NCBI GenBank assembly: GCA_020633515.1
Contig: JACKDM010000010.1
Coordinates: 1-64,000 of the forward strand
DNA: 64,000 bases
From: Myxococcales bacterium
GTDB lineage: Bacteria; Myxococcota; Bradymonadia; UBA7976; UBA1532
Direction of reading: 5' to 3'
This document shows, one piece after another, positions 1-8,754 of this stretch (its first letter is position 1; each line of letters starts with the position of its first letter). The position numbers and the translations under genes are program-made. The notes below the pieces were generated by a model. It was not told the origin of the DNA, made no database searches, and was given only the letters and a program-made list of their open reading frames with translations.

Positions 1-90
1 GCCGAGGTCGAGCCAGCCGGTGCGGGTCTCGTGCTCCGCTTCGATCCGCCGCAGCGCCTCGGCCTCACCCGTCGTTGCTTTGCGTGCCAT
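1..90 (-). CDS. N-terminus of a probable leucine-rich-repeat protein (partial)
   Basis: Thirty codons are visible before the gene runs off the left edge. The start is an ATG at position 90 preceded by a strong GGAGGT Shine-Dalgarno (95-100 on the opposite strand). The visible protein runs from MARKATTGEAEALRRI to a final segment TGWLDLG. The pattern 'EALRRIE...R(T/S)GxLDLGxxxL' is how many bacterial leucine-rich-repeat proteins begin, where the first repeat would follow as GLxLTxLP. That assignment is inferred from this short stretch only, since no complete repeat is inside the window. It is divergent from the lipoprotein gene at 284. Confidence 0.55.
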   Translation of the reverse strand, partial: MARKATTGEAEALRRIEAEHETRTGWLDLG

Positions 91-283
91 CCACACCTCC
101 GCGCGTGCGGGCGACGGTCGCATCGGGCTCGGCGGGCGTCAAGCCTGCGGGGGCACGGCGGCGGCGCGGAAAAAATGGACGCGCCGAAAAAACATCCCGG
201 CAAGCCGTGCAATGCCTCGATGTCACCACGATGAACGTGGCCGACCGAGAACAACACACCGAGTCATCCGAAGGAGTCATCCC

Positions 284-667
284 ATGCGTCTCATCGCCAC
301 CCTGTTCCTCGCCGCCCTCGCGACCGCTTGCGCCACGCCCGATGAGGCGGAGGGCTGGACGAGCAGCAACATCGACAGCCAGGAGAGCGCGCTGACCCGG
401 AGCGCGGCGACGGCGGAGAGCGCGCCGGTGCGGGAGGAGGCGCGGGTGATCGAGGGCGATGTCTTCGCGGAGTCGGGGGTGCTCATCGCCGAGGCGGAGG
501 CGACGCCGACCCGCGGGGAGGAGCCGGGGGATGATGGCACGGTGAGCGCGCGGAAGGTGCCGGTGCGGGTGGAGATCAGCCGGGATCACATCCACGTCGA
601 GTGGAACGATGGCAGCCAGAGTGACTACTGCTACAACCAGGAGACGGGGCAGTATCAGGCTTGCTGA
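284..667 (+). CDS. Small secreted lipoprotein, unknown function
   Basis: A 127-residue protein of unknown role. The start is the ATG at 284, which has an AAGGAG site eight bases upstream and opens directly into a signal peptide (MRLIATLFLAALATAC); the frame stays open further upstream, but without a ribosome site or a sensible N-terminus. The Cys at about residue 16 ends a lipobox-like ATAC, so lipid anchoring is likely. The mature part is acidic and Ser/Glu-rich. It ends in a compact domain with paired Tyr and Cys (DYCYNQETGQYQAC). No family is recognised. A strong terminator follows immediately. Confidence 0.7.
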   Translation: MRLIATLFLAALATACATPDEAEGWTSSNIDSQESALTRSAATAESAPVREEARVIEGDVFAESGVLIAEAEATPTRGEEPGDDGTVSARKVPVRVEISRDHIHVEWNDGSQSDYCYNQETGQYQAC

Positions 668-689
668 TCGCTGGGGTTCGTTCGGGGTG

Positions 690-739
690 GAGCCACCGCC
701 CGGCCGGGGTCGATGCCTCGGTCGGGCGGTGGCTCTTTT
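690..739 (+). terminator. Rho-independent terminator after the small lipoprotein gene
   Basis: A perfect 13-bp inverted repeat (690-702 with 723-735, arm GAGCCACCGCCCG) is followed at once by TTTT (736-739). It lies 22 bases after the stop of the lipoprotein gene and 25 bases before the end of the convergent gene, so it closes the plus-strand transcript. The minus-strand side has no T run, so it is probably not bidirectional. Confidence 0.9.
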
Positions 740-764
740 GCGTTGAGGATGGGATCGGGCGGGG

Positions 765-3738
765 TCAGGGCAGGGTGAGGAGGGCGCCGGTGGTGTCGAT
801 GCCGGCGCCGCGTTCGCCGGGTTTGTGGTCGGGGTGGCGCTCCGCCCATGACCAGCGGGTGTCATTGGCGATCGGGGTGGCTTCGAGACCTTCATATACA
901 TCGATGCCATCGGCGTCGATGAAGAGGCCGAGGCAGAGCTCGGCTTCGAAGGCATCGCCGCGGTCGCCGATGGCGGCGCCGCCGAAGGTGCGGGCGTCGG
1001 CGACGCGGTAGGTGTCGTCTCCGGCGAGGTCGGCGAGGATGCCGATGCCGTTGTCGTTGCCGGCGCCGAGGCCGAGGCCGGGGGCGTGCCAGGTGTCGTC
1101 GCCGGCGCGGTCGATGAGCCAGCCGAGGGACATGTCGTGGCCCTGGCCGGTGGCGGTGGCGATGATGGTCTCGGGGCGGTTGTAGGTGTCGTCGCCGCCG
1201 TCTTCGAAGAAGTAGCTCATGGCGAAGTGGGCGCCGGAGCCTTGCACGTACCAGCGGCCTTCGTAGATGTCGTCTCCGCCGCCGTCGGCGAAGAGGCCGG
1301 TGCCGAACCAGAAGCCCGATCCCTGGCCGAAGACGTCGACCTGGTAGCGGTCGTTGCCGTCGCCGCGGTCGGAGAAGACGCCGAGGCCGCCGGAGGCGAA
1401 GATCTGGTCGGTGCGGTCGGCGCGGCGGCCGAAGCCGCTGCCTTGGGCGAAGCTGCTGTTGGAGCGGCCTTCGTTCTGGCCGTTGGGGTAGATCCAGACG
1501 CCGCCGTGGGCGGGGTCGCCGAGGAGGGCGCGGTAGGTGTCGTCGCCGCCGGCGTCGTGCAGGTAGCCGAGGGCGCGGACGTAGGCATAACCTTGGATGG
1601 CTTGGACGCCGAGGTAGTGGTCGGTCTGGCTGCCGCGGTCGAGGTGGATGCCGATGCCATAGCTGGCGGCGCCCTGGCAGCCTTGTTCGCAGGCGTAGTC
1701 ATCGCGGCCGTCGTCGTCGATGAGGAGGCCGACGCCGAGGACGCCGGCGCCCTGGCTGAGCTTGTGGGATCGGTAGGTGTCGTCTCCCTGGCGGTCGTAG
1801 AGCACGCCGACGCCGAGGATGCCGGCGCCCTGGCGGGGGGTGGTGGAGAGGGACATGGGTCCGATGCCATCGGCGACCTGGGGGTGGGTGCCGTCGTAGC
1901 GGCCGGCGGCGTCGGCGGGAGGGAGGTCGGCGAGCTCGGGGGGCGCGTCGTCGCCGGGGTAGCCGTAGCGGTCGTCGCCGGCGAGGTCGATGGCGAGGGA
2001 TGCGGGGTGGGCGGCGTCGAGGGTGGCGCCGAGGGGGGCGCGCCAGGTGTCGTCGCCGCCGGTGTCGACGAGGAGGAGGATGGGGCGGTCGGTGACGAGG
2101 GTCTGGGGGTTGGCGTCGGTGAGGATGATCTGGCCGAGGGGGGTGTCGAGGGTGACTTCGAAGCCGAGGGCGCCGATGTCGTCGGCGAAGTCGGTGGTCT
2201 CGAGGAGGTGGACGAGGTCGCGGGCGGCGGCGTAGAGGGGGGCGAGGTCGAGGCCGCCGGTGAGGAGGCGTTGGGTGGCCTGGCCGGTCATGTTGATGGT
2301 GGTGAAGTCGCCGCGGAGGATCATCGTGCCGGGCATGAGGCGGTGGAGGGCTTCGAGGGCGGCGGGGTCGAGGCGGGCGGCGGTGGCGGCGCGGTCGCGG
2401 GCGGTGGCGACGGCGGCGAGGGCGCGGACGAGGGGGGCGAGGCGGCGGCGGAGGCCTTCGGGGACGGGGGCGAGCGCGGCGGTGGGGTCAGGAGCGCCGA
2501 GGGCGATGATGGCGGCGGCGAGGGGGTCGGGGCCGGGGGCGGCGATGGGGCGGGGGGCGTCGTCGATGGGGGCGTCGATGAGGCGGGCGGCGGCGGCGAT
2601 GAGGCGGGCGGCGTCGGGGGCGCGGGCGTCGAGGTCGCGGCGGGTGGCGGCGGCCCAGCGGAGGCCGGCGGTGGCGGATCGGTGGGCGGGGTCGAACCAG
2701 GAGAGGCGGAAGGGGTCGCGGGCGACGTCGGGGCGGAGGAGGTCGAAGGCGCTCTGGGCGAAGATGGCGCCGCAGCGGTCGAGGCCGGCGAGGGTGAGGG
2801 CTTCGTCGAGGAGGGCTTCTGCGGGGGGGCGGGCGAGGCAGTCGCAGCGGGGGTCGAGGCAGAGCGCGAGGTCGGGGGCGATGGGGTGGCAGGTGGTGCC
2901 TTGCGGGCAGTCGGCGTCGGCGCGGCAGGGGGCGGTGCAGCCGGGGGCGATGGTGGGGGGGAGCGCTTCGAGGTGGTCGGTGACGCAGGTGAGGGCGCCG
3001 GGGCAGCCGCCGCCCGGGGCGTCGGCGTCGAGGCAGGGCGGGAGCGGGCTCGATGGGGTCGCGGCCGCAGCCTTGGGGGCCGAGTTCTGAAGTTCATGCG
3101 GCAGGTGCCTTCGGCGCAGCGGTCGAAGCCGGGGGGGCAGTCGGCGGCGGTGTTGCAGCCGGTGGAGCAGTAGTCGAGGCCGCCGGCGGTGACGCAGCGG
3201 TCGGCGTCGCGGGTGCAGTCGGCGGGGTCGTCGCAGCGGCCGCCGAGGTCGGGCGGGGGAAGCCGCGGCAGGTGGCGCCGAGGGGGCGCGCACTGGAGGT
3301 CGCCGCCGACGTCGAGGCAGGTGGCGCCGCGGGGGCAGTCGGCGGTGGTGGCGCAGGGGCGCCGCAGAAGGACTCGCCGGTGTCTTGCACGGTGAGGCAG
3401 AGGCCGCCTTCGGCGCAGGCGAGGCCAGGGCCGCAGGGGGCGCAGAGGCCGCCGGGGGCGGGGGGGGCCATGTCGGGGGGGTCCTGGTCGGGGGCGGCGT
3501 CGGGGAGCGCAGCATCGGGGGGCGCGGCGTCGGGGCCCGCGGCGTCGGGGCGGGGGCGCTCGGCGTCGCGGTCGGCGTCGGGCGCGGGGGCGGCGGCGTC
3601 GGGGGTGATGATGACGACGGGGCCGGGGCCGGGGTCGGTTCCGGGTTCGTCGCAGGCGGTGAGCGGCGCGAGGAGCGCGAGGAGCGCGAGCGCGGCGCGG
3701 TGGCGGGTCGAGCGGTGGGTGGGCGTGGTGTGCGGCAT
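765..3738 (-). CDS. Large lipoprotein with GGDD(T/I)Y repeats, frame broken several times
   Basis: The start is the ATG at 3738 with GGAGGAG just upstream. The first part gives a signal peptide and lipobox (LLAPLTAC), a long Asp/Ala/Pro linker, then Cys-rich modules (CAPCGPGLAC, CATTADCPRG, CDDPADCT). Reading must switch frame several times between about 3360 and 3060, mostly in C runs. One base missing near 3360, one extra near 3290 and one missing near 3258 restore sensible Cys-rich protein, and another switch near 3060-3095 joins it to the long C-terminal frame. The C-terminal half (about 765-2200) repeats a unit of the type 'GxGxGLLxDxGGDDTY' about ten times. It suggests a stacked beta-repeat with possible Ca-binding Asp, as in RTX-like proteins. 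No named family. Either assembly indels or a decaying gene. Confidence 0.75.
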
Positions 3739-3857
3739 GGTCTCCTCCCCGGGGTCGCGTCGACAGCTTGCCGCGTTCGGGGCGCGTGATCGAGCGTGCC
3801 GGCTCGCGTGGCGGGGCGGGACGCGATAGAACGGGGGCAGGCAAGGAGGGGGACGAG

Positions 3858-4988
3858 ATGGCGAACGCACGGATCGAGCGGTTCATCGAGCGGCTTCAGT
3901 CGCTGAAGTCGGCGCGGTTGCTGTTGCCGGGGCTGGTGCTGCTGCTGGCGCTCGGGGCTTTTGCGTCGGGGAGCTTCGGCTTCGTCGAGGTGGAGCCGGG
4001 TGAGGTGGCGGTGGTGTACAACACGACCGGGCTGGGGGTGTTCGGGGATGAGGCGCGGGTGGTGCGCGACCAGGGCACGCTGACCTACATGCCGTTCTTT
4101 CAGCGGGTCGAGGTGCTCGCGGTCGAGCCGCAGGTGATGGTGATGGAGGGTGAGGAGGGCAAGGTCGGCAATGATCCGAATCGGGTGCCGCAGCTCACGG
4201 TGCGGGCGAACGACGGGAGCAACTTCTTCTTCGAGCGCATGGAGATCCACTATCAGGCGATGCCGGATCAGGCGAACGTGGTGATCGCGCGCAACGGGCG
4301 GGGCGATGGCTACAAGCGCAAGGCGCTGGCGGTGTACAGCCGCGAGGTGCTGCGCAACGAGTTCGGGCGGTACACCTTCCTCGAGGTGGCGAAGCCGGCG
4401 ACCTATGGCAAGGCGACGGCGCTCTCGAAGACGAAGCTCAACGAGCGGCTCAACGAGGTGGGGATCATGGTGACCCAGATCATCACCCCGAAGCCGCGCT
4501 TCCAGCCGAAGGTGGAGCAGGCGATCGAGGAGCGGCAGACGGCCGAGCAGGAGGTGCAGGTGCAGCGCGAGGCGCGCAACCGGCTGACGGCGCAGGCGCA
4601 CCGGATCGTGCAGGACGTCGAGCAGGAGAAGAACGCCGAGTATCAGGGGCTGGTGGCGCGGCTGGAGGGTGAGCGGCGCGCGGCGGAGAACACGGCGATC
4701 ACGGTGCGGCGCGACGCGGACAAGTACGCGATCGGGACGCTGGCGCAGTGCACGGCCTACCGCGATCAGAAGGTGCGGCTCGCGGCGGCGAACGAGGTGG
4801 CGTATCGCAAGGAGGCGGAGGGTCTGGCGCAGAAGATCAGCGCGGTGGGGACGCGGGGGGCGGACGTGCTCAACCTGGAGATCGCGCAGCATGTCTTCCC
4901 GCAGCTCGATCGCATCAGCGCGTCGCCGTTCGTTCAGCCGAACAGCCCGGTGGACATTCGCTATCTCAACCGGGAGGGGGAGCAGTGA
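3858..4988 (+). CDS. SPFH/band-7 domain membrane protein (first of pair)
   Basis: A 376-residue protein. The ATG at 3858 is preceded by AAGGAGG. An amphipathic N-terminus and one membrane segment (about residues 18-42) lead into an SPFH/band-7 domain starting with 'VEVEPGEVAVVYNTTGLG', followed by a long charged coiled coil (about 215-310) and a short C-terminal tail. This is the plan of prohibitin, stomatin and HflK/HflC proteins, which form ring-like scaffolds in membranes. It overlaps the next gene by four bases (GTGA) and that gene encodes a second SPFH protein, so the two probably form a hetero-oligomer, like HflK with HflC. Whether they bind FtsH or another protease is not shown here. 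Confidence 0.85.
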   Translation: MANARIERFIERLQSLKSARLLLPGLVLLLALGAFASGSFGFVEVEPGEVAVVYNTTGLGVFGDEARVVRDQGTLTYMPFFQRVEVLAVEPQVMVMEGEEGKVGNDPNRVPQLTVRANDGSNFFFERMEIHYQAMPDQANVVIARNGRGDGYKRKALAVYSREVLRNEFGRYTFLEVAKPATYGKATALSKTKLNERLNEVGIMVTQIITPKPRFQPKVEQAIEERQTAEQEVQVQREARNRLTAQAHRIVQDVEQEKNAEYQGLVARLEGERRAAENTAITVRRDADKYAIGTLAQCTAYRDQKVRLAAANEVAYRKEAEGLAQKISAVGTRGADVLNLEIAQHVFPQLDRISASPFVQPNSPVDIRYLNREGEQ

Positions 4989-6028
4989 AGCGGGCCATTC
5001 AGATCGCGAGCGCGGTGATCCTGCTGTCGTGGCTGTTCCTCGCGCTGTGTACGACCTATGTGGAGCCGGATGAGATCGGGGTGCGGCGCTCGGTGCTCGG
5101 GGGCGTGAGCCCGGAGGACATGGGGCAGGGGCATCACGTCGAGCTGCCGTTGTTCCACACGACCTATCGGGTGCCGCGCACGCTGCACTACCTGGAGTTC
5201 GGCGAGGGCGGGCTCGATCGCAAGCCGCCGCTGGAGCTGCGCACGAGCGGCGACAACGTGATCACGGTGGACGCGACGGTGATCTACGAGATCATCGAGG
5301 GCGAGGCGCACAAGATCATCGAGGAGGGCTTCGGGGGCACCTATCACGACAAGGTGTACTCGGTGAGCCGGGGCTTCTTGCTGGAGCACCTCGGGACGCT
5401 GACGAACCAGGACATCCAGGATCCCGATCAGCGGGAGAAGGTGGGGCTCGCGGCGGTGGCGCCGCTCAACGCGAAGCTGCGGCAGTACCATGTGCAGGTG
5501 CCGGCGTTCGGGGTGGTGATCCGGCGGATCCGGTTCCAGGACGCCTACGAGGAGCGCTTGCAGGCGAAGCAGCTCTACGCGGTTCAGGGGCAGCTCGATA
5601 CGGCGAAGCAGGAGGAGTCGGCGGCGAAGCAGGAGACCGACACCCAGCAGAAGTCGATCGACAAGGACAAGCGGATCAAGGAGGAGGAGTGGCAGCAGCG
5701 GATCGAGACGGTGCAGGCGGAGACGACGGTGCGGGTCGCCGAGATCGAGGCCGAGGCGCTGACCTACGATCGGCGGAAGCGGGCGGAGGCGGACGCGACG
5801 TGCGCGGAGATGCGGGCGGAGGGTGATCTGGCGCAGGCGAAGGCGGAGGCGTTGGGCGAGAAGCTCAAGGCCGAGGCGCTGTCGACGCCGGCGGGGCGGA
5901 CCTACAGCGCGATCGTGGCGGCGCGGAACTTCAAGCTGGGTCAGGTGCGGCTGGATAGCCGGGATCCGACGTTCCTGCGGGCGTTCGCGTCGATGAACGC
6001 GTGGCGGGCGATGTTCCTGGCGGAGTGA
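4985..6028 (+). CDS. SPFH/band-7 domain membrane protein (second of pair)
   Basis: A 347-residue protein starting at a GTG that overlaps the stop of the previous gene (GTGA), with a GGGAGGGGGA ribosome site inside that gene. It has one N-terminal membrane segment (about residues 5-22), an SPFH-type domain ('YVEPDEIGVRRSVLGG' onward), then a Lys/Glu/Gln-rich coiled coil around residues 195-300 (TAKQEESAAKQETDTQQKSI). It ends in an Ala/Glu region with 'AARNFKLGQVRLDS'. The first and second proteins differ enough to be distinct subunits rather than a recent duplication. Translation is likely coupled. No identifiable catalytic motif is present. Confidence 0.83.
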   Translation: MKRAIQIASAVILLSWLFLALCTTYVEPDEIGVRRSVLGGVSPEDMGQGHHVELPLFHTTYRVPRTLHYLEFGEGGLDRKPPLELRTSGDNVITVDATVIYEIIEGEAHKIIEEGFGGTYHDKVYSVSRGFLLEHLGTLTNQDIQDPDQREKVGLAAVAPLNAKLRQYHVQVPAFGVVIRRIRFQDAYEERLQAKQLYAVQGQLDTAKQEESAAKQETDTQQKSIDKDKRIKEEEWQQRIETVQAETTVRVAEIEAEALTYDRRKRAEADATCAEMRAEGDLAQAKAEALGEKLKAEALSTPAGRTYSAIVAARNFKLGQVRLDSRDPTFLRAFASMNAWRAMFLAE

Positions 6029-6057
6029 GCGTCAGCGGCCGAGGGCGTCGGCGTCGA

Positions 6058-6912
6058 TCAGAAGTCGACGCCGACGTTGAAGTCGATCGAGAGCAGGCTG
6101 GGGCCGAGGGCGACCTGGGGGGTGAAGTTGAAGGCGCCGAGGATGAAGCGGGTGCCGAGCACGCCGCGGTGGATGACCTGGGTCTCTTCGGCGAAGACGA
6201 AGCTGGACTCGGGGTCGCTGCCGTCGCCGGGGGTGGCGTCGATGACGCCGCTGCGGGCGATGACCCACATGGGGCTGTAGGCGAGGTAGGGCGCGATGTT
6301 GGCGACGCCGCCGGCGCCGAAGGAGCGGGAGATGATGAGGTCGAAGCCGGCGGTGGTGAGGGTGAGCTGGGGCGAGCCGACGGTGCGGTTGACGCTGCCG
6401 CGGACGGCGATGTCGACGGGGAAGGCGTCGACGGCCTCGTTGAGCGCCCACTTGACCGCGCCGCCGAAGCCCCACAGCTCGCTCTCGAGGAGGTAGGTGG
6501 CGGACATGCCGACTTCGAAGCTGTAGGGCAGGCCCTTGCGGGCGTCGAAGCGCAGCGTGGTCAGGATGTCTTCGGGGTCTTCGTCTTCGACGCCGCGGAC
6601 CCAGTAGTCCTCGCCGCCGTTGACCGAGTTGACGCCGATCTGGGCGTTGAGCTGGAAGCCGTTGATGCCCATCGTCTCGGCGGGCGCGAGCAGCGTCGAG
6701 CCGAAGAGGAAGCCGTATTCGCGGCTGAGGTCGCGGAAGGCTGCCTGGTCGGGGGTGGGGGTCTTGCCGCAGGGCTGTGCGGCGGGCGAGCTGCCGTCCT
6801 GCACGCAGAGGCGGTGCAGGGCCGGGTCGTTGTCGAGCGCGTGGGCGGTCGCCGCGGCCCCGGTGCCGGCCAGCAGGACCGCCGTCGTGATGATCCTCTT
6901 CCGAGCCGCCAC
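6058..6912 (-). CDS. Secreted beta-barrel-like outer membrane protein
   Basis: A 284-residue protein. I choose the GTG at 6912 because it has GGGGAGGG upstream and starts a clean signal peptide (VAARKRIITTAVLLAG...ATAHA) with cleavage before LDNDPALH; the open frame extends further, but with an Arg-rich non-signal N-terminus. Only two Cys occur, near the start of the mature protein (LCVQDGSSPAAQPC). The rest is a succession of alternating hydrophobic/polar strands rich in Gly, Tyr and Phe, ending in '...FNVGVDF' with a C-terminal Phe. That is typical of outer-membrane beta-barrels. The exact family is not recognised. Confidence 0.7.
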   Translation of the reverse strand: MAARKRIITTAVLLAGTGAAATAHALDNDPALHRLCVQDGSSPAAQPCGKTPTPDQAAFRDLSREYGFLFGSTLLAPAETMGINGFQLNAQIGVNSVNGGEDYWVRGVEDEDPEDILTTLRFDARKGLPYSFEVGMSATYLLESELWGFGGAVKWALNEAVDAFPVDIAVRGSVNRTVGSPQLTLTTAGFDLIISRSFGAGGVANIAPYLAYSPMWVIARSGVIDATPGDGSDPESSFVFAEETQVIHRGVLGTRFILGAFNFTPQVALGPSLLSIDFNVGVDF

Positions 6913-7090
6913 TTCGCCCTCCCCGGGATACGATACAGGTGGCACGTTCGCCAGACCCGGCGACGCTCGCCGAGGGTAGGCCCTCGGCGATCGGGGTGTC
7001 AAGATCGCGGCGGTGGGGGTGTCGCGGTGGCGGCGGGGCGGTCGAAACGATCGATCGGCGGGGCAGAACTGAGCTAGCATCGGGCCCATC

Positions 7091-7963
7091 ATGGATGACG
7101 AACGCCGCCGACGCCGCCTTCGTCGCAGGTTCGACCTGCACAAGGCGATGTTCATCCTGCCCAACCTCTTCACGGTCAGCTCGATCTTCTGCGGGTTCTA
7201 TGGGGCCATCACCGCAGCGGGCGCGAGCGGGCCGGGTGATCTGTACAAGGCCTGTATCGCGATCTTGTTCGCGATGGTCTTCGACTCGGTCGATGGCCGG
7301 GTGGCGCGGCTGACGCGGACGCAGTCGGCGTTCGGGGTGCAGATGGACTCGCTGGCGGACGTGATCTCGTTCGGGGCGGCGCCGGCGTTGGTGGCGTGGC
7401 ACTGGGGGCTGGATCACTTCGGGACGGTGGGGTTGCTGGCGTGCTTCGTCTATACGGCGTGCGGGGCGATCCGGCTGGCGCGGTTCAACGTGATGGCGGC
7501 GGCGAGCGCGGGGCCGTCGCATTACTTCCTGGGGTTGCCGATCCCGGCGGCGGCGGGGCTGTTGGTGGCGACGATCATCGCGTCGCTTCAGGCGGGGCAG
7601 GTGCTGGACGGGTCGGAGGCGTGGGCGCCGGCGGCGATGGTGGCGCTCGGGTTGCTGATGGTGTCGTCGATCAAGTTCCGCACCTTCAAGGCGACGCGGA
7701 TGACGAAGCGGTCGTTCGCGGTGCTGATGCTGCTGTTCGGGGCGATCGTGTTCATCGGGGTTCAGGTGCGGCCTTCGTTTGCGATCCTGACGCTGATGGG
7801 GAGCTATCTGCTGCTGGGGCTGGCGGAGGAGACGGCGCGGCTGGTGCGGCGGCTGGGCGCGAAGCGGGCGGCGCCGGAGGTGGAGGAGGAGGACGAGGAG
7901 GGCGAGGACGAGGAGGAGGAGGGGCTCGGGCTGCTCGACGAGGATGAGGAACTGCTCGATTGA
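7091..7963 (+). CDS. pssA: CDP-diacylglycerol--serine O-phosphatidyltransferase
   Basis: A 290-residue polytopic membrane enzyme. It carries the complete CDP-alcohol phosphotransferase signature, with D65, D68, G69, A72, R73, G82, D86 and D90 spaced exactly as D-x2-DG-x2-AR-x8-G-x3-D-x3-D. The 'ILPNLFTVSSIFCGFYGAI' start and the following 'IRLARFNV' and 'FLGLPIPAAAG' segments match phosphatidylserine synthases, which join CDP-diacylglycerol and serine as the first step to phosphatidylethanolamine. The N-terminus is very basic (RRRRRLRRR), suiting membrane contact. The last 40 residues are almost all Glu and Asp, an unusual acidic tail. The stop overlaps the start of the HD-domain gene (TGATG). 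Confidence 0.92.
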   Translation: MDDERRRRRLRRRFDLHKAMFILPNLFTVSSIFCGFYGAITAAGASGPGDLYKACIAILFAMVFDSVDGRVARLTRTQSAFGVQMDSLADVISFGAAPALVAWHWGLDHFGTVGLLACFVYTACGAIRLARFNVMAAASAGPSHYFLGLPIPAAAGLLVATIIASLQAGQVLDGSEAWAPAAMVALGLLMVSSIKFRTFKATRMTKRSFAVLMLLFGAIVFIGVQVRPSFAILTLMGSYLLLGLAEETARLVRRLGAKRAAPEVEEEDEEGEDEEEEGLGLLDEDEELLD

Positions 7964-8682
7964 TGGGCGCGGTGGAGCCCGAGGCGGCGGCGCGCTTCGC
8001 CGTCGAGGGGCGGGCGGTGGTGGGGGCGTTGTTCGAGACGCCGGCCGATGCGGGCTTGCAGGCGCGGGCGCGGGTGTTGGCGACGATGGCGGCGCGGCTG
8101 GGGCGGTGGGCGCCGGCGGTGGCGTGCGCGGCGGTGCCGGCGGCGGCGGATCAGGCGGCGCATGCGCTGCGGGTGGCGGTGCTGGCGGCGGCGATCGGGG
8201 ATCGGTTGGGGCTGGGCGAGGATTCGTGCGCGGCGTTGGCGTTCGCGGGGCTGGTGCATGATCTGGGCAAGGCGTTGTTGCCGGGGGAGTTGGGCGCGCT
8301 CGGGCAGCGGGGGCTGGATGAGGCGGGGCAGGCGCTGTGGGAGCAGCATCCGGAGCTGTCGCTGGGCTTGATCATCGGGCACGGGCCGATCGAGGCGTTG
8401 GCGCGGGATGCGATCGTGGCGCATCACGAGCGGCTGGATGGGCGGGGGCATCCGTATGCGCTGGTGGGGGACGCGGTGCCGCTGGGGGGGCGGGTGCTGG
8501 CGGTGGCGGATGCCTACGATGTGTTGATGCGGCGGCCGGCGGCGGAGGGGCGGCGGGCGCCGGGGGCGGCGGTGGCGGTGCTGCGGGGGCCGCTGGCGGC
8601 GGGGTTGGATGGGGCGGCGGTCGAGGCGCTCGGGGCGCTGGTCGAGGGCGAGGGGGTGGATGGCTGCCCGGCCGGCGCTTGA
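7963..8682 (+). CDS. HD-GYP-like domain protein with a divergent GYP motif
   Basis: A 239-residue protein starting at the ATG that shares one base with the pssA stop. The C-terminal two thirds match an HD-GYP phosphohydrolase core. It has 'HALRVAVLA' (H67), 'LVHDLGK' (H99, D100, K103), 'HH' at 154-155 followed by 'ERLDGRGHPY', and 'VADAYDVLM'. HD-GYP proteins usually hydrolyse cyclic di-GMP and carry GYP where this protein has GRGHP, so substrate and activity are uncertain, although the metal-binding His/Asp set looks complete. The first 60 residues have no recognised domain. Overlap with pssA suggests co-translation. Confidence 0.78.
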   Translation: MGAVEPEAAARFAVEGRAVVGALFETPADAGLQARARVLATMAARLGRWAPAVACAAVPAAADQAAHALRVAVLAAAIGDRLGLGEDSCAALAFAGLVHDLGKALLPGELGALGQRGLDEAGQALWEQHPELSLGLIIGHGPIEALARDAIVAHHERLDGRGHPYALVGDAVPLGGRVLAVADAYDVLMRRPAAEGRRAPGAAVAVLRGPLAAGLDGAAVEALGALVEGEGVDGCPAGA

Positions 8683-8754
8683 CCGTCGGGGATGGGCGTC
8701 GTATAGCAGACGCTGGTCACAGCAACGGCTCGACTATACCCCGGTGAGGTGAGC

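Noticed and set aside
20..283. Upstream extension of the small lipoprotein frame
   Set aside because: The internal ATG at 284 has a good ribosome site and opens a signal peptide. The upstream part lacks both and overlaps the divergent gene's start.
1086..3173. Long plus-strand open frame opposite the repeat lipoprotein (about 695 codons)
   Set aside because: Its product is almost only Gly, Val, Ala and Glu, the antisense image of GC-rich coding DNA on the minus strand, with no ribosome site or domain.
8712..8740. Promoter for the TPR lipoprotein gene
   Set aside because: TATACC at 8735-8740 is a fair -10 box, but nothing like TTGACA lies 16-18 bases upstream, so it is not listed.
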